From Maylandia zebra (taxonomy: Eukaryota > Chordata > Actinopteri > Cichliformes > Cichlidae): a DNA stretch of 64,000 nt. The stretch is taken from contig NC_135176.1 in the NCBI RefSeq assembly GCF_041146795.1, forward strand, positions 19,727,786 through 19,791,785, in the 5' to 3' direction. Shown here piece by piece: positions 45,970-58,351 of this stretch. The position numbers and the translations under genes are program-made. The notes under the pieces are model-generated. The model was not told the origin of the DNA. It made no database searches and was given only the letters and a program-made list of their open reading frames with translations. The stretch's first letter is position 1. Each line of letters begins with the position of its first letter.

Positions 45970-45986
45970 TTTATTTTCTTAATAAA
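45970..45986. terminator. Overlapping opposite-strand poly(A) signals of tpst1 and the opsin
   Basis: TTTATT at 45970-45975 (AATAAA on minus) and AATAAA at 45981-45986 (plus) are five bases apart, between the convergent tpst1-like stop (45586) and opsin stop (46249). Either could serve its gene; another plus-strand AATAAA follows near 46069. Confidence 0.45.
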
Positions 45987-46248
45987 TTATTTTGCTGTTG
46001 CCCATTCAGGAATTTCAGAACTGGAACAATTTCTAATTGTGGTAAATTGTTGAGCATTATTAAAAAGAAAATAAATGTCACCTCTTGCTGTGGTCCACCT
46101 ATTTGTTTACTAGTTTAATGTTCTCCATAGCGCCACCCGGTGGCGCCGAATTGACATAGCACCATTTAAAGGAACGACGGAGAACTGACTCGTTAATTAT
46201 AAATACAGAGCATGTTTTTAAAGCAGGACAGTCGTTATCTTCTGTGCT

Positions 46249-49200
46249 TCACACTGAGCCACTAGCACCACGCTGGACCTGCTGCCCTCTGGACGTGAAC
46301 TGGGGCGTTACTGTATTTTGTTCCCGTGTTGGCGTGCTGGGAGCGTGATGCCACATCTCCCTGCTGCTGGGCTGTGAGAGGTTTTCTGGGGTGGGCGGAG
46401 CTTGTGAGCTGCACCCGATCATGTGCAGGAGACACCTGGAGAACTGAGAGGGAAAGAGAGGTAGAAGGAAAATCCATGCATGCCTGATATTAACCACATG
46501 ATAATCTTTAGGGGAAAAAAGAACTTCAGACCATCTCTTACACACGCTATGAGGGGGATTTTAGACTTTCAGAAAACATTTGGACAATAAGTCCAAATGG
46601 GAACAGGAATTTTGTCTAATTATTTGTCCAGTATGGGGGCTTTATTGTATGAGGGTTTTATTTTAGTTCAACTACTGTGGATTTGTTGTGCTTAATTCAA
46701 TTTTATATAAATTTTTACTAGTTTCACTGTTAGTTTCGGTACTTCTAATTATTATCACCTGGAGGACATCTTCTCAGGGGTTCCACATTTTTATTTTAGT
46801 TGCAAGTTTCAGTTAGTTTTCATTTTTATTTCAGTTAACTTAAATGTTTTCACACCTGCTTTTAGTTTGTATACTAACCTTGAAGGCAGAACAATGCATT
46901 TAGGCATGTAGACATGATCAAGACAACTTGGTGAAGTTCAAACCGAGGATCAGAATGAAGAAAAAAAGTGACTAGCCAGATAGGTTAGTCTGAGTATTTC
47001 AGAAACTGCTGATCTGCTGGGATTTTCCTGCCCAACCATCTGCACGGTTTACAGTGAATGGGCCAAAAACAGGAGGTCCCTGAGCTTCACTCCTCTGGGT
47101 GAAAATGCCTTGTTGATGTCAGAGGTCAGAGAAGAAAGATTGGAAGCAGTCTAAAGGTGCAGCAATTTGAATCGTTTCATCAATTAAATGTAGAAGTGCA
47201 TCACGTCAAACCTTGAAGCAGGTGAGCTACTGAGTGTCACTACTGTCATCTAAGAACAGGAAACCGAAGCAACAGTTCACAGGCACTCACTAAAATTGAA
47301 GAACAGAAAACTGGAAATGGGAAATTTGATGTAAACATGAAAGCATGAATCCAGCCTGCCTTGTATCAACATTTCAGGCCGGTTAGTGTTGGTGTAATGA
47401 TGTGGGGGATATTTTCTCAGCACGCTTTGGGCCCCTTAGTATCAACTGGGCACTGTTTAAATGATACAGCCTCCCTGAATATTGCTGCTGACCATGTCCA
47501 TCACTTTATGATTGGAGGTGTTTGCATTTTAAAATGTTTTCCAATGAATATTTTTATTTTTGTTTTTAATGAAAATGATTTCAAATAGTCAGGTATCGGA
47601 GTTGCTGCTGATGAAAGTTGGTGTCATTTTAATCTGGAGGAGTTTTTCCTGTTTTCTTACCTGGCTGTTCAACACCACGTAAATAAAGGGGTTGATGACG
47701 GTGCTGGTTTTTGCCAACAGTGAGGGGATTAAACTGGCGGCAGGCGGCACTAAGCCCAGCCTTCCAAATGAAGCCAGCATTGCCACAACTCCGTATGGCA
47801 TCCAGCACAATAGGTAGCCTGTCACCATGGTGACCACCATCAGAAGGACACGGCCTTCTCTCCAGTCAGGGTGGGTTGAGTTAATCCCTGTGACCTGCAG
47901 ACACCCACACTTCTTTTAAACACACCGGCAGATGCACAGAGGTGAGAGCCAGATTTCAAACATTACGCAGAGGTCAAAGGTGAAGCTACGAGCTTACCTG
48001 CCTTGCCACTGCTCGTACAGCGAGGAGGATCTTCCCGTAGCAGAAGAACATGAGCACCAGCGGCAGGAGGAGGCAGAAGACGAACAGACAGCTGACATAA
48101 GAGCGAGCCGTGGCTGTGCGCTGGTGCCACTGGACCGAGCAGGTGGTGCCAGGACCCTCCAGCCCATAGCTGCACCGCAACACAGGATGAACAGTAAGTT
48201 ACTGTCTTCCTTCATCACACAAAACAGAAACAAGCAGCTCGCAAATAGACAAAAGGGTTGCACAGAGCAGGAAAATATCTTGTTTTTTAAAATATGTACA
48301 CATTTTAAATACTTCTGTTGTGAAAAACACGAAAAATGCCAGTTTTAATGAGGTTGATTTAATGTTTTAATTTTTTTAAAGATGTCCTTTTTTGGCTTTC
48401 CTGACATATCTGTACTGTTAGAGTGTTGGATGCATATAAAACACGGCCAAATTTCCAAATAATGAGGTCAGCATATGTGCAAATACTCTCTGTGAGCCAA
48501 AACGAGCAGATATCCTTAACGTTGTCATCTCAGGCACACAGCCCTGACCGTAAAGTCCCACCAGCTCAGTGTTTAAACCTGTTTTTAATAAATGACAGTC
48601 AATCAGAAATAAACTGGCTTAAAGGGAAGTGAAGGCACTGCACTAAAGTCCAGCATGACATACATAAATCCACTCAGTCAAAGAATGAAAACATGGAGCT
48701 GCTTTTTTGTGAAATAAAATCACACGGATATGGATTGAAAGCAAAACTCAGAATTTGTGGCTACTGAGGTAGCTGCCTGGACCGAGCACTTAAGTTGCAG
48801 TTTATATCCATGCCAGACCACAGCTGACCTTTAATATAAAAACCTAAAAATAAATTTTTAAAACATTTAAAAAAGAAAGATGAAAAATCAGCTTCCTGTT
48901 ACCCAAATGTTCAATTCAATGCAAATATTCTCAGTTATACACGTCACTTGCTTAACCAGAGAGAAACATATATTAGAGACACACAGCTGCAACAAAAAAG
49001 TGTGCTCAAGTCATGAGAGAGCTTGTGTCTTTAATCATCTTTAGGCATTTAAACAATGAACTACAATGAGCCAGAGCTCTCTAATGACCTAACATTTCTC
49101 AGCCTTTGATCTCATTGTTAAAGCAGTGAACAGACTGGTTCTTATTTAGTGTTTTTCAGCTCTACTTGAGCACTCAAAGCCCTTTAATATAATATTCACT

Positions 49201-50188
49201 CTGATGACATCGGGAAACAGGGTTCAGTATCTTGAAGGATACATTGGCACACAGACTAGAGCAGCCAGAAATTGAACCACCAACCTTCTGATTATCACTC
49301 TGCCTCTATTTCTGCCAGCTGTAGTGGTTCATTATTTTGTAAATCACAGACTTTTCTCTGAGGTCTGGAATATTTCAGGTTGGCTGACCTGCTCCAGCCC
49401 AGCAGTGGCGGCACTGTCCACACCAGCGAATAGAGCCAGGAGGCTGCGACGGCGAGCCAGGCCCTGCGGTACTGACAGGAGTCCGACTGCTGCTTGCAGA
49501 GCAGCACAGAGTAGCGTTCAAAGGACAGGAGAGCCAGAGACACTAGAGACACGATCCCTGCCATAGAGAGACGTCAGGTGAAAGAGCAGCAGTGATCAAA
49601 CAGGATGCTGATGCATTCTTATTTTTCATAACCAGAGTAGCAGAAACATTTCAAGATAAAATAATTTTATAAAAACATTTTACAAACTATACCCAACAGG
49701 ATCCAAAGAAGCCTCGTTGTGGGTTTTTTCTTATTTGGATCTTCGTTAGTTTTTTAATGGAATAGTGAAGAATAAAAAATATAAACTACAATAGTGTTCA
49801 AAAACTGCCTTTTATGCTACGCTCTCCTTTCCCAGAGTAAAACTGGGCTTCATTAACCTCACTCACCGAAGAGAGCATTGGAGAAGCCATACCACTTGCA
49901 CCCGTAGGAACCTGTCAGCCACCTGCCACGTACGCTGGCGGAAAAACTGAGGGATGTGCCAAAGATGCAAACGAGCATGTCGCTGATGCTGATGTTGACG
50001 AGAAGCAGGTTGGCCGGAGTCCTCAGCCCAGAAAAACGTGAGAACACCAGGAGCACCAGAAAGTTGCCGAAGAACCCCAGAACCAGGACGAACCCAAGAA
50101 AGACGGCTGCCGCGGTGTGACCTGCTTGGCTCAGGGCACCGGGGATGTGCTCTGTGCTGAGGTTGTTGTGCTGTGGGTGGGTCACCAT
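46249..50188 (-). CDS. TMT (teleost multiple tissue) opsin
   Basis: Five coding exons on minus: 50188-49867, 49557-49389, 48169-47998, 47894-47661 and 46443-46249, GT-AG and in phase, giving 363 residues. Seven membrane segments are evident. Opsin hallmarks: N-glycosylation site NLS near residue 9, Cys in YGCKWYGFSNALFG and Cys in GPGTTCSVQW for the extracellular disulfide, SFERYSV in place of DRY, WMPYG in helix 6, the retinal-binding Lys in LLAKTSTVINPFIYVV, and NPFIY. The helix 6-7 sequence and GLVPP loop match TMT opsins rather than encephalopsin, their sister group. TMT opsins are light-sensitive G-protein-coupled receptors expressed in brain and other tissues, implicated in peripheral photoreception and clock entrainment. 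The start ATG has a strong context (GCCATGG). Which TMT subgroup this is I cannot say. It is convergent with tpst1 and divergent from clint1. Confidence 0.93.
46880..47520 (+). mobile_element. Decayed Tc1-like copy (shared family, copy d)
   Basis: In the last opsin intron, plus orientation (opposite to the gene). AGGCATGTAGACATGATCAA, GAGTATTTCAGAAACTGCTG, GAAAATGCCTTGTTGATGTC and residues GVMMWGIFSQHALGPLVS then ADHVHHFM correspond to consecutive parts of the transposase. It ends before the second catalytic Asp; both terminal repeats are lost. Confidence 0.8.
48170..49388. other. Opsin intron 2
   Basis: Contains the repeat at 49135-49315; the rest shows nothing recognisable. Confidence 0.35.
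49135..49315. repeat. Teleost interspersed repeat fragment in opsin intron 2
   Basis: CTTGAGCACTCAAAGCCCTT, GTTCAGTATCTTGAAGGATA, CAGACTAGAGCAGCCAGAAA and TTGAACCACCAACCTTCTGA follow the order of a common LINE-tail repeat of fish. It ends about 75 bp from the opsin exon 2 donor. Confidence 0.6.
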
Positions 50189-51260
50189 GGCAATGAGTAG
50201 AAAGACAAAGCAAAGGCGTATGGAGGTATCCTCTTAGAGAAGTAGTTAAACTGAATTCATTGGAGGCATTAGTAGGAAATACATCTACAAGATGTCTGCA
50301 AAAGCTTAAATACTCAAGGGGAGTGGGCAGAATGGGGGAGTTGGGGGGGAGATTTGTCTTTTTCTCATACATTATGGATATGAGTTGTATGAGTTGCTGC
50401 CAGTTTATTATTTCTTCAAATGAAAACACTGAATACTGTCAAAGAAGAACTTAAACTAAACAAGGAAATACTAAGATGGGCCCGTTTTCCTATTCTTTTT
50501 TTTTTTGGTAGATTAAAAAGTGAAGAGCACTTCTATGAAAGGCAACGAATCAATCAAAAGAAGAGATGTCTTTATTTTGTTCTGTTAGAGGCTAATACTT
50601 TGTTAAGAACCAGATTGGGGACCTAAATATCTCTGCCAGCTTATCAATAATATAAGCTTTGGCTCACTCAGATGCTGAGCCAGGAACACACTCGGGTCCA
50701 AAAAATTCAAGTGAAGCCTGTCAGTGGGAGAACTCTTGGAGGAGAATCCAAGGAAAATGCAAAAACTGGGGAGGTTTGAAGAGGCTGTGCAGAAGGCGGC
50801 CAGGCGGTGGAAAAAACTGGTGAACAGGGGAGAAGATGAGGGCAGGCAGGTGACTGGCAGCAGAAGAAAGGTTACTCCCGAAGGAACTGGAACTAAAGGC
50901 TAAGCATGCAGAAATGATTCTGGAGCAAAGTATGGAGACAAGCTGGGCTAACACTAAGACCTGGATGCTGGGTTACAAGCTTCTGTGATGCTCTGCAGCA
51001 GGATGTGGAGCAGGGCTGCTGTGGAAAAGAAGTGGCGCTAGGAAGTGATGAAGGGTGAGGGTTGAGAGTGGGCATCATTCTGGACGGAAGAATGAAGAAA
51101 TGACAGGAGATCTGCGGGCGGGAGATCAGCTGACAGATTTAAACATTATTTTTCTCCTGTAAATATAAAAAAAATCATACAGGATGCTGTGTACTTTAAT
51201 TAAATAATATTTACATCATTTTTAAACTAATTTAGAGCTGACATTATTAGTTATGGAATA
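50189..51260. other. Opsin upstream region
   Basis: Purine-rich stretches (50700-51100) without a coding signature. No TATA box or known motif can be assigned confidently. Confidence 0.35.
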
Positions 51261-51969
51261 ATTCAAGCCAGGGGCGGAGCGTGGGGGTGGCTTACGGGGC
51301 TTAAGCCCGGGTTGTTTTGTCAGAAGCCCGGGGTATTTTGGAGTGTAATTTTTTCATAGTTAGATGCCTGGCTGACAACTGTATAAAACAAAAAGTACAC
51401 ACAATATTCGAAGCACATAGTGCACACTGTGGGAATTTACGACTGTGCGTGAATCCCCCCCTGATATTGGTATGATCCAAGCTCAGGCACTAAGCGACTG
51501 AGCGAGGGGGCGGGGGGAGCTGCTGCCCGTGAGTGCGCTGTTGGAGAAACGGAGCCAGCCATACCAAGGAGAGCTTAAGTTTGAGCAGGTACCAAAGCAA
51601 ATCATTCGTACCGTACAAATAATGTAAATATGACGGTGCATCACGAAAGATTGATATCAAACTGATCACTTGACCAATATTATTTTACTCGCTCTTCAAG
51701 TGAATCAACAAATGGCGAAATGAAAAGCCGAACAAATGCTATTTTTTAGAGAGTCTTAGCTTACGTGTGTTTATTTCATATTTTCAGTTCTTACCCTCCC
51801 CGACTAAATCGGTTTCAGTTATGTACTGAAATATAAGAATGGACATTAGAGGGTTCTTTCAAAGAAAAAACTCAGGTAAATGTTATTTTATATATTATGC
51901 TTTGTATGGTGTTCAGTATATTTCTATGCAAAACAAGAGGGATTTCAGTACACAGCAGGATATTCACAT

Positions 51970-52571
51970 TTGTAACCAGATATTTACATACACTTTAGGG
52001 AGAAAACATAAAACATTTTTACTGTACAACATCAATTTAGAGTAAACTTTTGTTTTAGATAAATATTGAAATATATTTTGAATTAGTTAAATGTCAGAAT
52101 AAAAAGAGACAGAGCTTCTATTTTTTTATCACTTTCATTAAATTTAGGAGTACATGTACACTAAGTTTATTGTTAATTAATAAGAAAACTCCAGACGATT
52201 CCATTCTGAGCTGAAGAAGCTTCTGATTGGTTAGTAGAGTCCATGTGAGTAAATTGGTGGCACAGCTGTGGATGCATATAAGGCAAAACACAGAGCCTGT
52301 TTCTGTGACATGGGAAAATCAAGAGATGTCAACCAAAACACCAGGAAAAGAATCGTGGAGCTCCATAAGTGTGGCTCAAGTTTGAATACAATTTGGTGCC
52401 ATTTGCAATTAAAAAACACAGACAGTTTCTCTCTTTACTCTTAAAGTTAACAAATATGTTTTTATATTTATCAATCTAAAAAAATAAACATTTAGTCTGA
52501 TTTGATGTTACAATTAAAAAAGTGTTTGTGTTTTGATCTGAAGAGTTTGTAAATATCTGGTTTCAACTGTA
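51970..52571 (+). mobile_element. Deleted Tc1-like element nested in the hAT element
   Basis: Inverted-repeat-like ACCAGATATTTACATAC near 51975 and GTAAATATCTGGTTTCAACT near 52549 bound about 600 bp. Inside, MGKSRDVNQNTRKRIVELHK then CGSSLNTIWCHLQ (52308-52406) is the first helix-turn-helix of a Tc1 transposase. Everything after it up to the 3' terminal region is missing. Confidence 0.75.
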
Positions 52572-53192
52572 TATTTGATGATTGTCAGCACAAAGAGGGA
52601 GAGAGAGGAGCAGAGATTGAGATGGAGAATGAGGACAGAACAGAGATGAACAAGAGCAGGTGAGACACACATGTTAGTCAAATGGTTGCTTACTAAAAGT
52701 ATCACTGTATCATAGGTACTCATGTATCTCGTACCTAGTGTTTCTTTTTAGGTTTGCTATTTTTCAAATTCTATATTTATTAAGTTCTGCAGGCTTGTTT
52801 GCACAACAAGGCTAAATAATTATATAAACTTTTCTCAATCTAAATATTGTACTTTGGTAGAATTAAATAAATAAGTGTAGTGCAGGTCTATGATGATTTT
52901 TAGTGCTACTATCATCTAGTTCTGATTGTGGTTATGTCTTGGTTAAGTCCTCAGTAATCCTGCTTTTGAACTGTTGTAGTCCTGTTTTAATTCTGGATCA
53001 GTTCTGGGTCTGGTTGAATTGGGGTTTAGTCCCTGTGTCTTGATACAGCCCCGACTTCGTTCTGTCTTGCTGCTCAATTAAAAAACTAGTTTAAGGTGTC
53101 CTGCATGTGTGATATATATATTTCCCTATATGAAGTCATTCTTTTTTGAACAAAACTCAAAACAGAGCCTATTAATCTTTCAGTCATTTCTA

Positions 53193-53240
53193 CACCCCCC
53201 CCCCCCCCCCCCCCCCCTCAAAAAAAAAAAAAAAAAAAAT
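53193..53240. repeat. Poly-C followed by poly-A
   Basis: About 25 C, then TC and about 21 A, inside the hAT element. The pair of long homopolymers is unusual and unstable; its length here should not be trusted. Confidence 0.85.
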
Positions 53241-53553
53241 CCCACATGCATACTACCCTTTAGGGCTAAGCCCCGGGTGTTTCAAATGTCTGGCTCCTCC
53301 TCTGATTCAAGCCAACAGCTCTCACTCAAAAGTCGAACTTAGGCCTATAAGATCACTTTGATGCAGTACTACACTTTAACCACTGGAGGGAGCATTTTCT
53401 AATGGATGAAAGTTCCGTTAAAACGTCATCTTCGGGTCTTCAGACTATAGATAAAACAAACCTTAACTCTACAGAAATGCTTATATTGTTATTTGAATCA
53501 GGCTAATTTAATTAACTATTACATTTTTATATTTGTTTATAAAATGATATAAT

Positions 53554-54531
53554 CAGTGTTGGGAAGGTTACTTTTAAAATGTATTCCATTACAGAATACA
53601 GAATACATGCCCCAAAATGTATTCTGTAACGTATTCTGTTACGTTACTCAATGACAGTAACGTATTCTGAATACTTTGGATTACTTAATATATTATCGTG
53701 CTTTTTACAACAACGTGAATGTACTATTGCTGTGTGATTTATTACTATTACTGAAGGTCCGCGACTCCGAACTGTAGTAAAGGGACCTCTGACTAATACG
53801 GCGGGGTCCCTGTCGGCTCGTAGCCGAAAAATAGCTTTACTTTGTTGTGTGGGTCAATTTTTCTTGCGAAAGACAGAGGCAGGCGTTGAAAGGCTGCTCC
53901 AACGGAACTTATTGTTTTCGGAGGAAAACACGAACACGGTGTACAGTCGAGTCTTAATAGCTTACTTACAACTGGGCTCGTCAGGCACTCTTCTTGGCTG
54001 AAGTGGTTATTATTATATTTACATGCTTCCAGCTCCCGTTTTTCCTCGATGACAACTCATACCTTTCTACTCCCCTTTTTCTCCCTCCTCGCGCTCACAG
54101 ACCCATAACGGGTATGGCAGTCCATTCTCCCTGCAACACGGACTACACTGCCCATGATGCTACATTCTTTAGAGCTATGCTTGTAGCATTCTGCCTGTTA
54201 GCTTAGCACAACAACAACAACAACGAAAAGGCGCTCTCTCACCCAGGAAACACACAGTCGCAGAGAGAGAGAGCGTCGCCCTGTAACCATGGCAACCGTA
54301 ACGCTGCCGCCTGGAACAACAGAACGTAGCTGTCAAACAAAACCCAAACAGTCCTGACCCGCGACAAAATGAAACGGGAAAGTACCGCAGTGTAATCCAT
54401 TTATTTCAACAAAGTAACTGTATTCTGAATACCACCTTTTTAAACGGTAACTGTAACGGAATACAGTTACTCATATTTTGTATTTTAAATACGTAACGGC
54501 GGTACATGTATTCCGTTACTCCCCAACACTG
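53554..54531. mobile_element. Non-autonomous hAT-type element (978 bp) with perfect 8-bp target duplication
   Basis: GATATAAT flanks both sides (53546-53553, 54532-54539). The element begins CAGTGTTGGGAAGGTTAC and ends GTTACTCCCCAACACTG, so the outermost ten bases are perfect inverted repeats and the homology continues with gaps (ATTCC and AATAC-rich blocks). The middle is CG-richer, with an AAC repeat (54208-54223), and has no transposase. The family is very common in fish. Confidence 0.92.
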
Positions 54532-54539
54532 GATATAAT

Positions 54540-55860
54540 TTGCAGTGATGACGGGAAGAGCCTATCCTTGTCTTTCCTGGTGGTGGTATTCTCTGTGTCA
54601 GTTAAACACAGTGTTGTTGGACGTGTAGTTTTACTTGTAGTTATAGTGTGTCTTCTGCAGTCCTTTCCACTCAGACTTGTATTTTGTAACTCACTGGAGC
54701 TGTTTACAGATTTGTAAAGGATATTGTGATTTTGGTCCAGTGCTCCCAGTTTAAAGTGTTTCTTTTTCTCCATGTAGATTCTGTTCATGCTCTTTAGTGT
54801 ATTACCTGATATATGGGATGTGGAAAACATCACTTTTGTCTATTTCTAATTATGCTTATTTGAATTTATGTTGTTCTACACAAGCACCCAGGTACACGCT
54901 TTATTCATCCCAACGCAGGGGAAATTGTTATTACAGCTTTTAGAATGAAGTTAAAAACAACAAACATAAAACAAAAAGTATAAAAGAGAAAAGGTGTTTT
55001 TTTTAATTGAATAAATTAATACTCACAATATGACAAAACAGATACCTTTATAAGATAAAAAAAATTAACACTACAAAGAAAAAAATAGCATAAATAAAAG
55101 AAAATACAAATGTTAGATAATCATACACTTTCTAATATGACCAAAGACTGTGAAATGGATATGTGTATAGTTCTTGTAATTCTGGTGTGTATTGTGCATG
55201 CATTTTTTCTAATTTTTATATTTTAGTTATTTATTTATTTTCATTTTAACTGTATGCACTGCTCACAGAGATACTCCAAATTTCACTGAACACAGGTAAA
55301 ATGACAAATAATAGCATTCTATTCTATTCTATTCTATTCTATTCTATTCTATAACAAGGTAAACTAAAAATATGTAAAATTCAGAAAAGTAAAAACTGAA
55401 TTTATATTAAAGTGACCACAATAACAGTATATTCATCTATTTTCTTATTTTGTTTAACAGTATATATGAAATACAAAGTGGTAAAACTTTACATCTATAT
55501 AGTTATAGATAGTATATAATATATGTGTTATTATACATATAGTTCTCTTACTTATAAAGATATAATTCATAAGAGATTAAATAACTGAATATTTTTGTGT
55601 TTTTTCATCAAAAAGGAATACACAATTTTGAATAAATTACTTACTAATAAAAAAAATACTTGACTCGTTTTTTCTTATATAAAAATGCCGTTTAACATAT
55701 GAAAATACGAATAAATGAGAAATACATTATTTATACCATCAGCTAAACCCGAATTATCCCGCACAGGCCAAACATCCCCAGGCTGAAGTGTCCTATAGCA
55801 AGGCACTGTCTGTTTACTATATGCAGAAAAACAAAAGCAAACAAATAAAACGAGTCTTCC
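54540..55860. other. AT-rich spacer with pentanucleotide repeat
   Basis: (ATTCT)n at about 55316-55351, adjacent AT-rich sequence, no gene recognised. Confidence 0.5.
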
Positions 55861-56137
55861 GTTCTCGTTTGACATAAAAAGCACGTGATTCAATCCGCAA
55901 GCGATGCGTGGATCCCGACGCGCCGGTGACGTCGACAGAGAACGACGTTTCCGTAGCAACTGGGGCCGGTCCGTTATAACTGCAGCGGTCGCTTACAACC
56001 GGAGCTGATCGAGGAGTGACTGGGGGGGAAGAGTGTCGTCGGTAACCGGACACCCACCTCTGGCTCGCGGCGGGGGGGTGTAGAGACACGGGGGCGACGT
56101 AGTATCGAGGCGGCGAAGCCCGCAGCTGTGCGCGGAG
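55861..56137 (+). promoter_or_regulatory. clint1 promoter region
   Basis: CG-rich, TATA-less. E-box GCACGTGA at 55881-55888 resembles the core of CLEAR sites bound by TFEB; a CRE-like TGACGTCG lies at 55927-55934. The start ATG is at 56138. Sites are read directly; use is inferred. Confidence 0.45.
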
Positions 56138-58254
56138 ATGCTGAACATGTGGAAAGTCAGAGAGCTGGTGGACAAAGCGTGAGTACCGATGAGCAGGTGG
56201 AGTTAAACCGCTAAGTGGCTTCTGAGCTAAGCGGTTAGCCGGGCGGCTCGAGCCGGGCAGCATCAGCAGCTTTTAGTGCTGTGACGTCACGGCGGTAGCC
56301 CTCAGCTGTTAGCGTCGACTAGCTGGCTAGCTGCCAATCTCTAACATTGATGCTTTGAATATAGATGTGTTTTTTTTGTTGTTTCTTTTTTAAAGCTCTG
56401 TCTCTACCCACGTTGCTTAAAAATAACTAAAGTCAGGAGGGGAAAAGCGCGGTGCTATAAACCGGAGATGTATTTGTCTCACATCCAGAGAAAATGCTAT
56501 CCTATTAGCTAATTTTGCTAGCATCGCTAAGCCCAGGTCGGGTATGTTATGAATGTTTCTATGCGTGCTGCTGCAGAATCACGCCCTGTCCCACCCTACA
56601 GTAGTGCCCGCTATCCTTAATGGGCCTTCATGATTCAATATAATATATAGAGAAAGCTAAGCAGTAATCATGGGCATGTAACTGGTCGAATAAATGTATG
56701 TGGGCAGTAAATTTTTCCATTGCCTCGAGAAGCTACATCAGTCTGAGGAGGCCCATGTCCCCGTGGTCCAAACAACAAAGCTTGTTAGCCACTAAAACGA
56801 CATGATCCAGGACCTAATGCTGGTGCTGCAGCCTGCCACATTGTACTGTTTGAACAGTAGATTACGCATGCTTCTTTGTGGTGTCTATTGTTGTATGCAC
56901 AATGTGCTGCATAATGTGTACAGTCTCTGCACTGCAAGAACAACAGCTTCCTGTCACCTCAGGTCTCACAGAGAAACTGGGTTAGCTTTAGCGAGTTACC
57001 CACACTGCCTCAAATCTGTAAACGAAAATTGAGTTTCAAGTTTACTGAGATTATGTAGGTCAGAGAGTAAACCAACTTTTTTTGAAAAGGTCCTTTCATT
57101 CATCTTTGGCTTATTCTCAAATCATCATATTTTCAGAACATTTTCTGCTCAACCACCGCTAATTTGGCTTAAATTACACGAAAGCTCGAATTTTATCTTT
57201 ATATCTTAATTAGCCAATACTTGGATATCTTTTATATATCCATCCCAAAAAAAATTATCCTGATCCGTTATTTTATGGTAAGATAGTGAAAACTTCAGCT
57301 GTTTATATTTAATAGTTTTTGATATATTTGTTGGTAAATACTAATTTCAAAGTGAGGGAAGAAAAACATGGTGGATTGAGTTGACTATTATACTTTACAA
57401 GACATATTTCAAAAGTCTTTCAAATGTGAAGGTAAGATTTCACATTCAACCATTATTATCTCCAAACAGTAGATGATAAAATTGGAGGTAAATCTGTGGT
57501 CAAGCTGAAGGCCCACAGTGATTTGAGATGGATCGCAGATCTAAACAGAACCTATAATAAACCAGCCTAAATAAAGTAAATACAATTGTCAAAAAATTGT
57601 CTCATAAGGTTAAAAATTATACAAAAGGAGCTAAATGTCAAGGCCAAAGTGGCATCTGGATAATTCTAATTTTTAAGAAGATTTTAAGAAGAGCAGATAT
57701 AAAGAAGCAGCCTAGGCAGAAATTTCAGCAGAGCTTTAGATAGAGAGATGGACAACAGCTCCCACCAGCTGTTGGTTGTACCTGGCTGGGCATAGTGAAT
57801 GGCCTTTATTGATCTGCCTCAATAGAGCTGGCAGTTGTGGCTTTCCTTTTAAAAGTCAGGGTGACCTATAACTCTTGCTGTCTGTCTGTATCGCATCTAC
57901 TGACAATATTACAGCTGAATCTTCCTCTAGCTGGGAAAGTGGCTGAGCTATGAAGGCAGAGATAGAGGAAAGGTTAAAAAAAAAAAGAAGAAGAAGAAGA
58001 GAAAACAAGCAGCTGCTTAGGAATCGAGAAGCGATAAGAGTGTTGAAGATCAGGAAGCAGGAAATAAAGACTATGATAAGGAAGAGAATGAGTGGTGCTT
58101 TAAGCTGATGTTCTTTGTCTGTGTTTATTTGCAAAACCAAGCTGTGTCCATTAAAAATGCAACATACACACATGCACACAAGCACAACAGTTCAAACAAC
58201 CACAGCAGCAGGTGAGCCCTGAAATACAAAGAGGGCAGGAAACAGGCATTGTTT

Positions 58255-58289
<35 letters not shown>

Positions 58290-58290
58290 C

Positions 58291-58351
<61 letters not shown>

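Larger units (their letters stand above)
51269..53304 (+). mobile_element. Non-autonomous hAT-type element with 8-bp target duplication
   Basis: ATTCAAGC occurs at 51261-51268 and 53305-53312, exactly flanking an element that begins CAGGGGCGGAGC and ends GCTCCTCCTCTG (imperfect inverted repeats). Subterminal CGGGGCTTAAGCCCGGG-like sequence recurs inverted near 53260-53280. A short exon at 51839, MDIRGFFQRKNS then donor GTAAAT, is the typical start of the zf-TTF/ZMYM1-like hAT transposases of fish, and a second exon-like piece ends at 52659 with donor GTGAGA. The catalytic part is absent. A deleted Tc1 sits inside. Confidence 0.85.
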
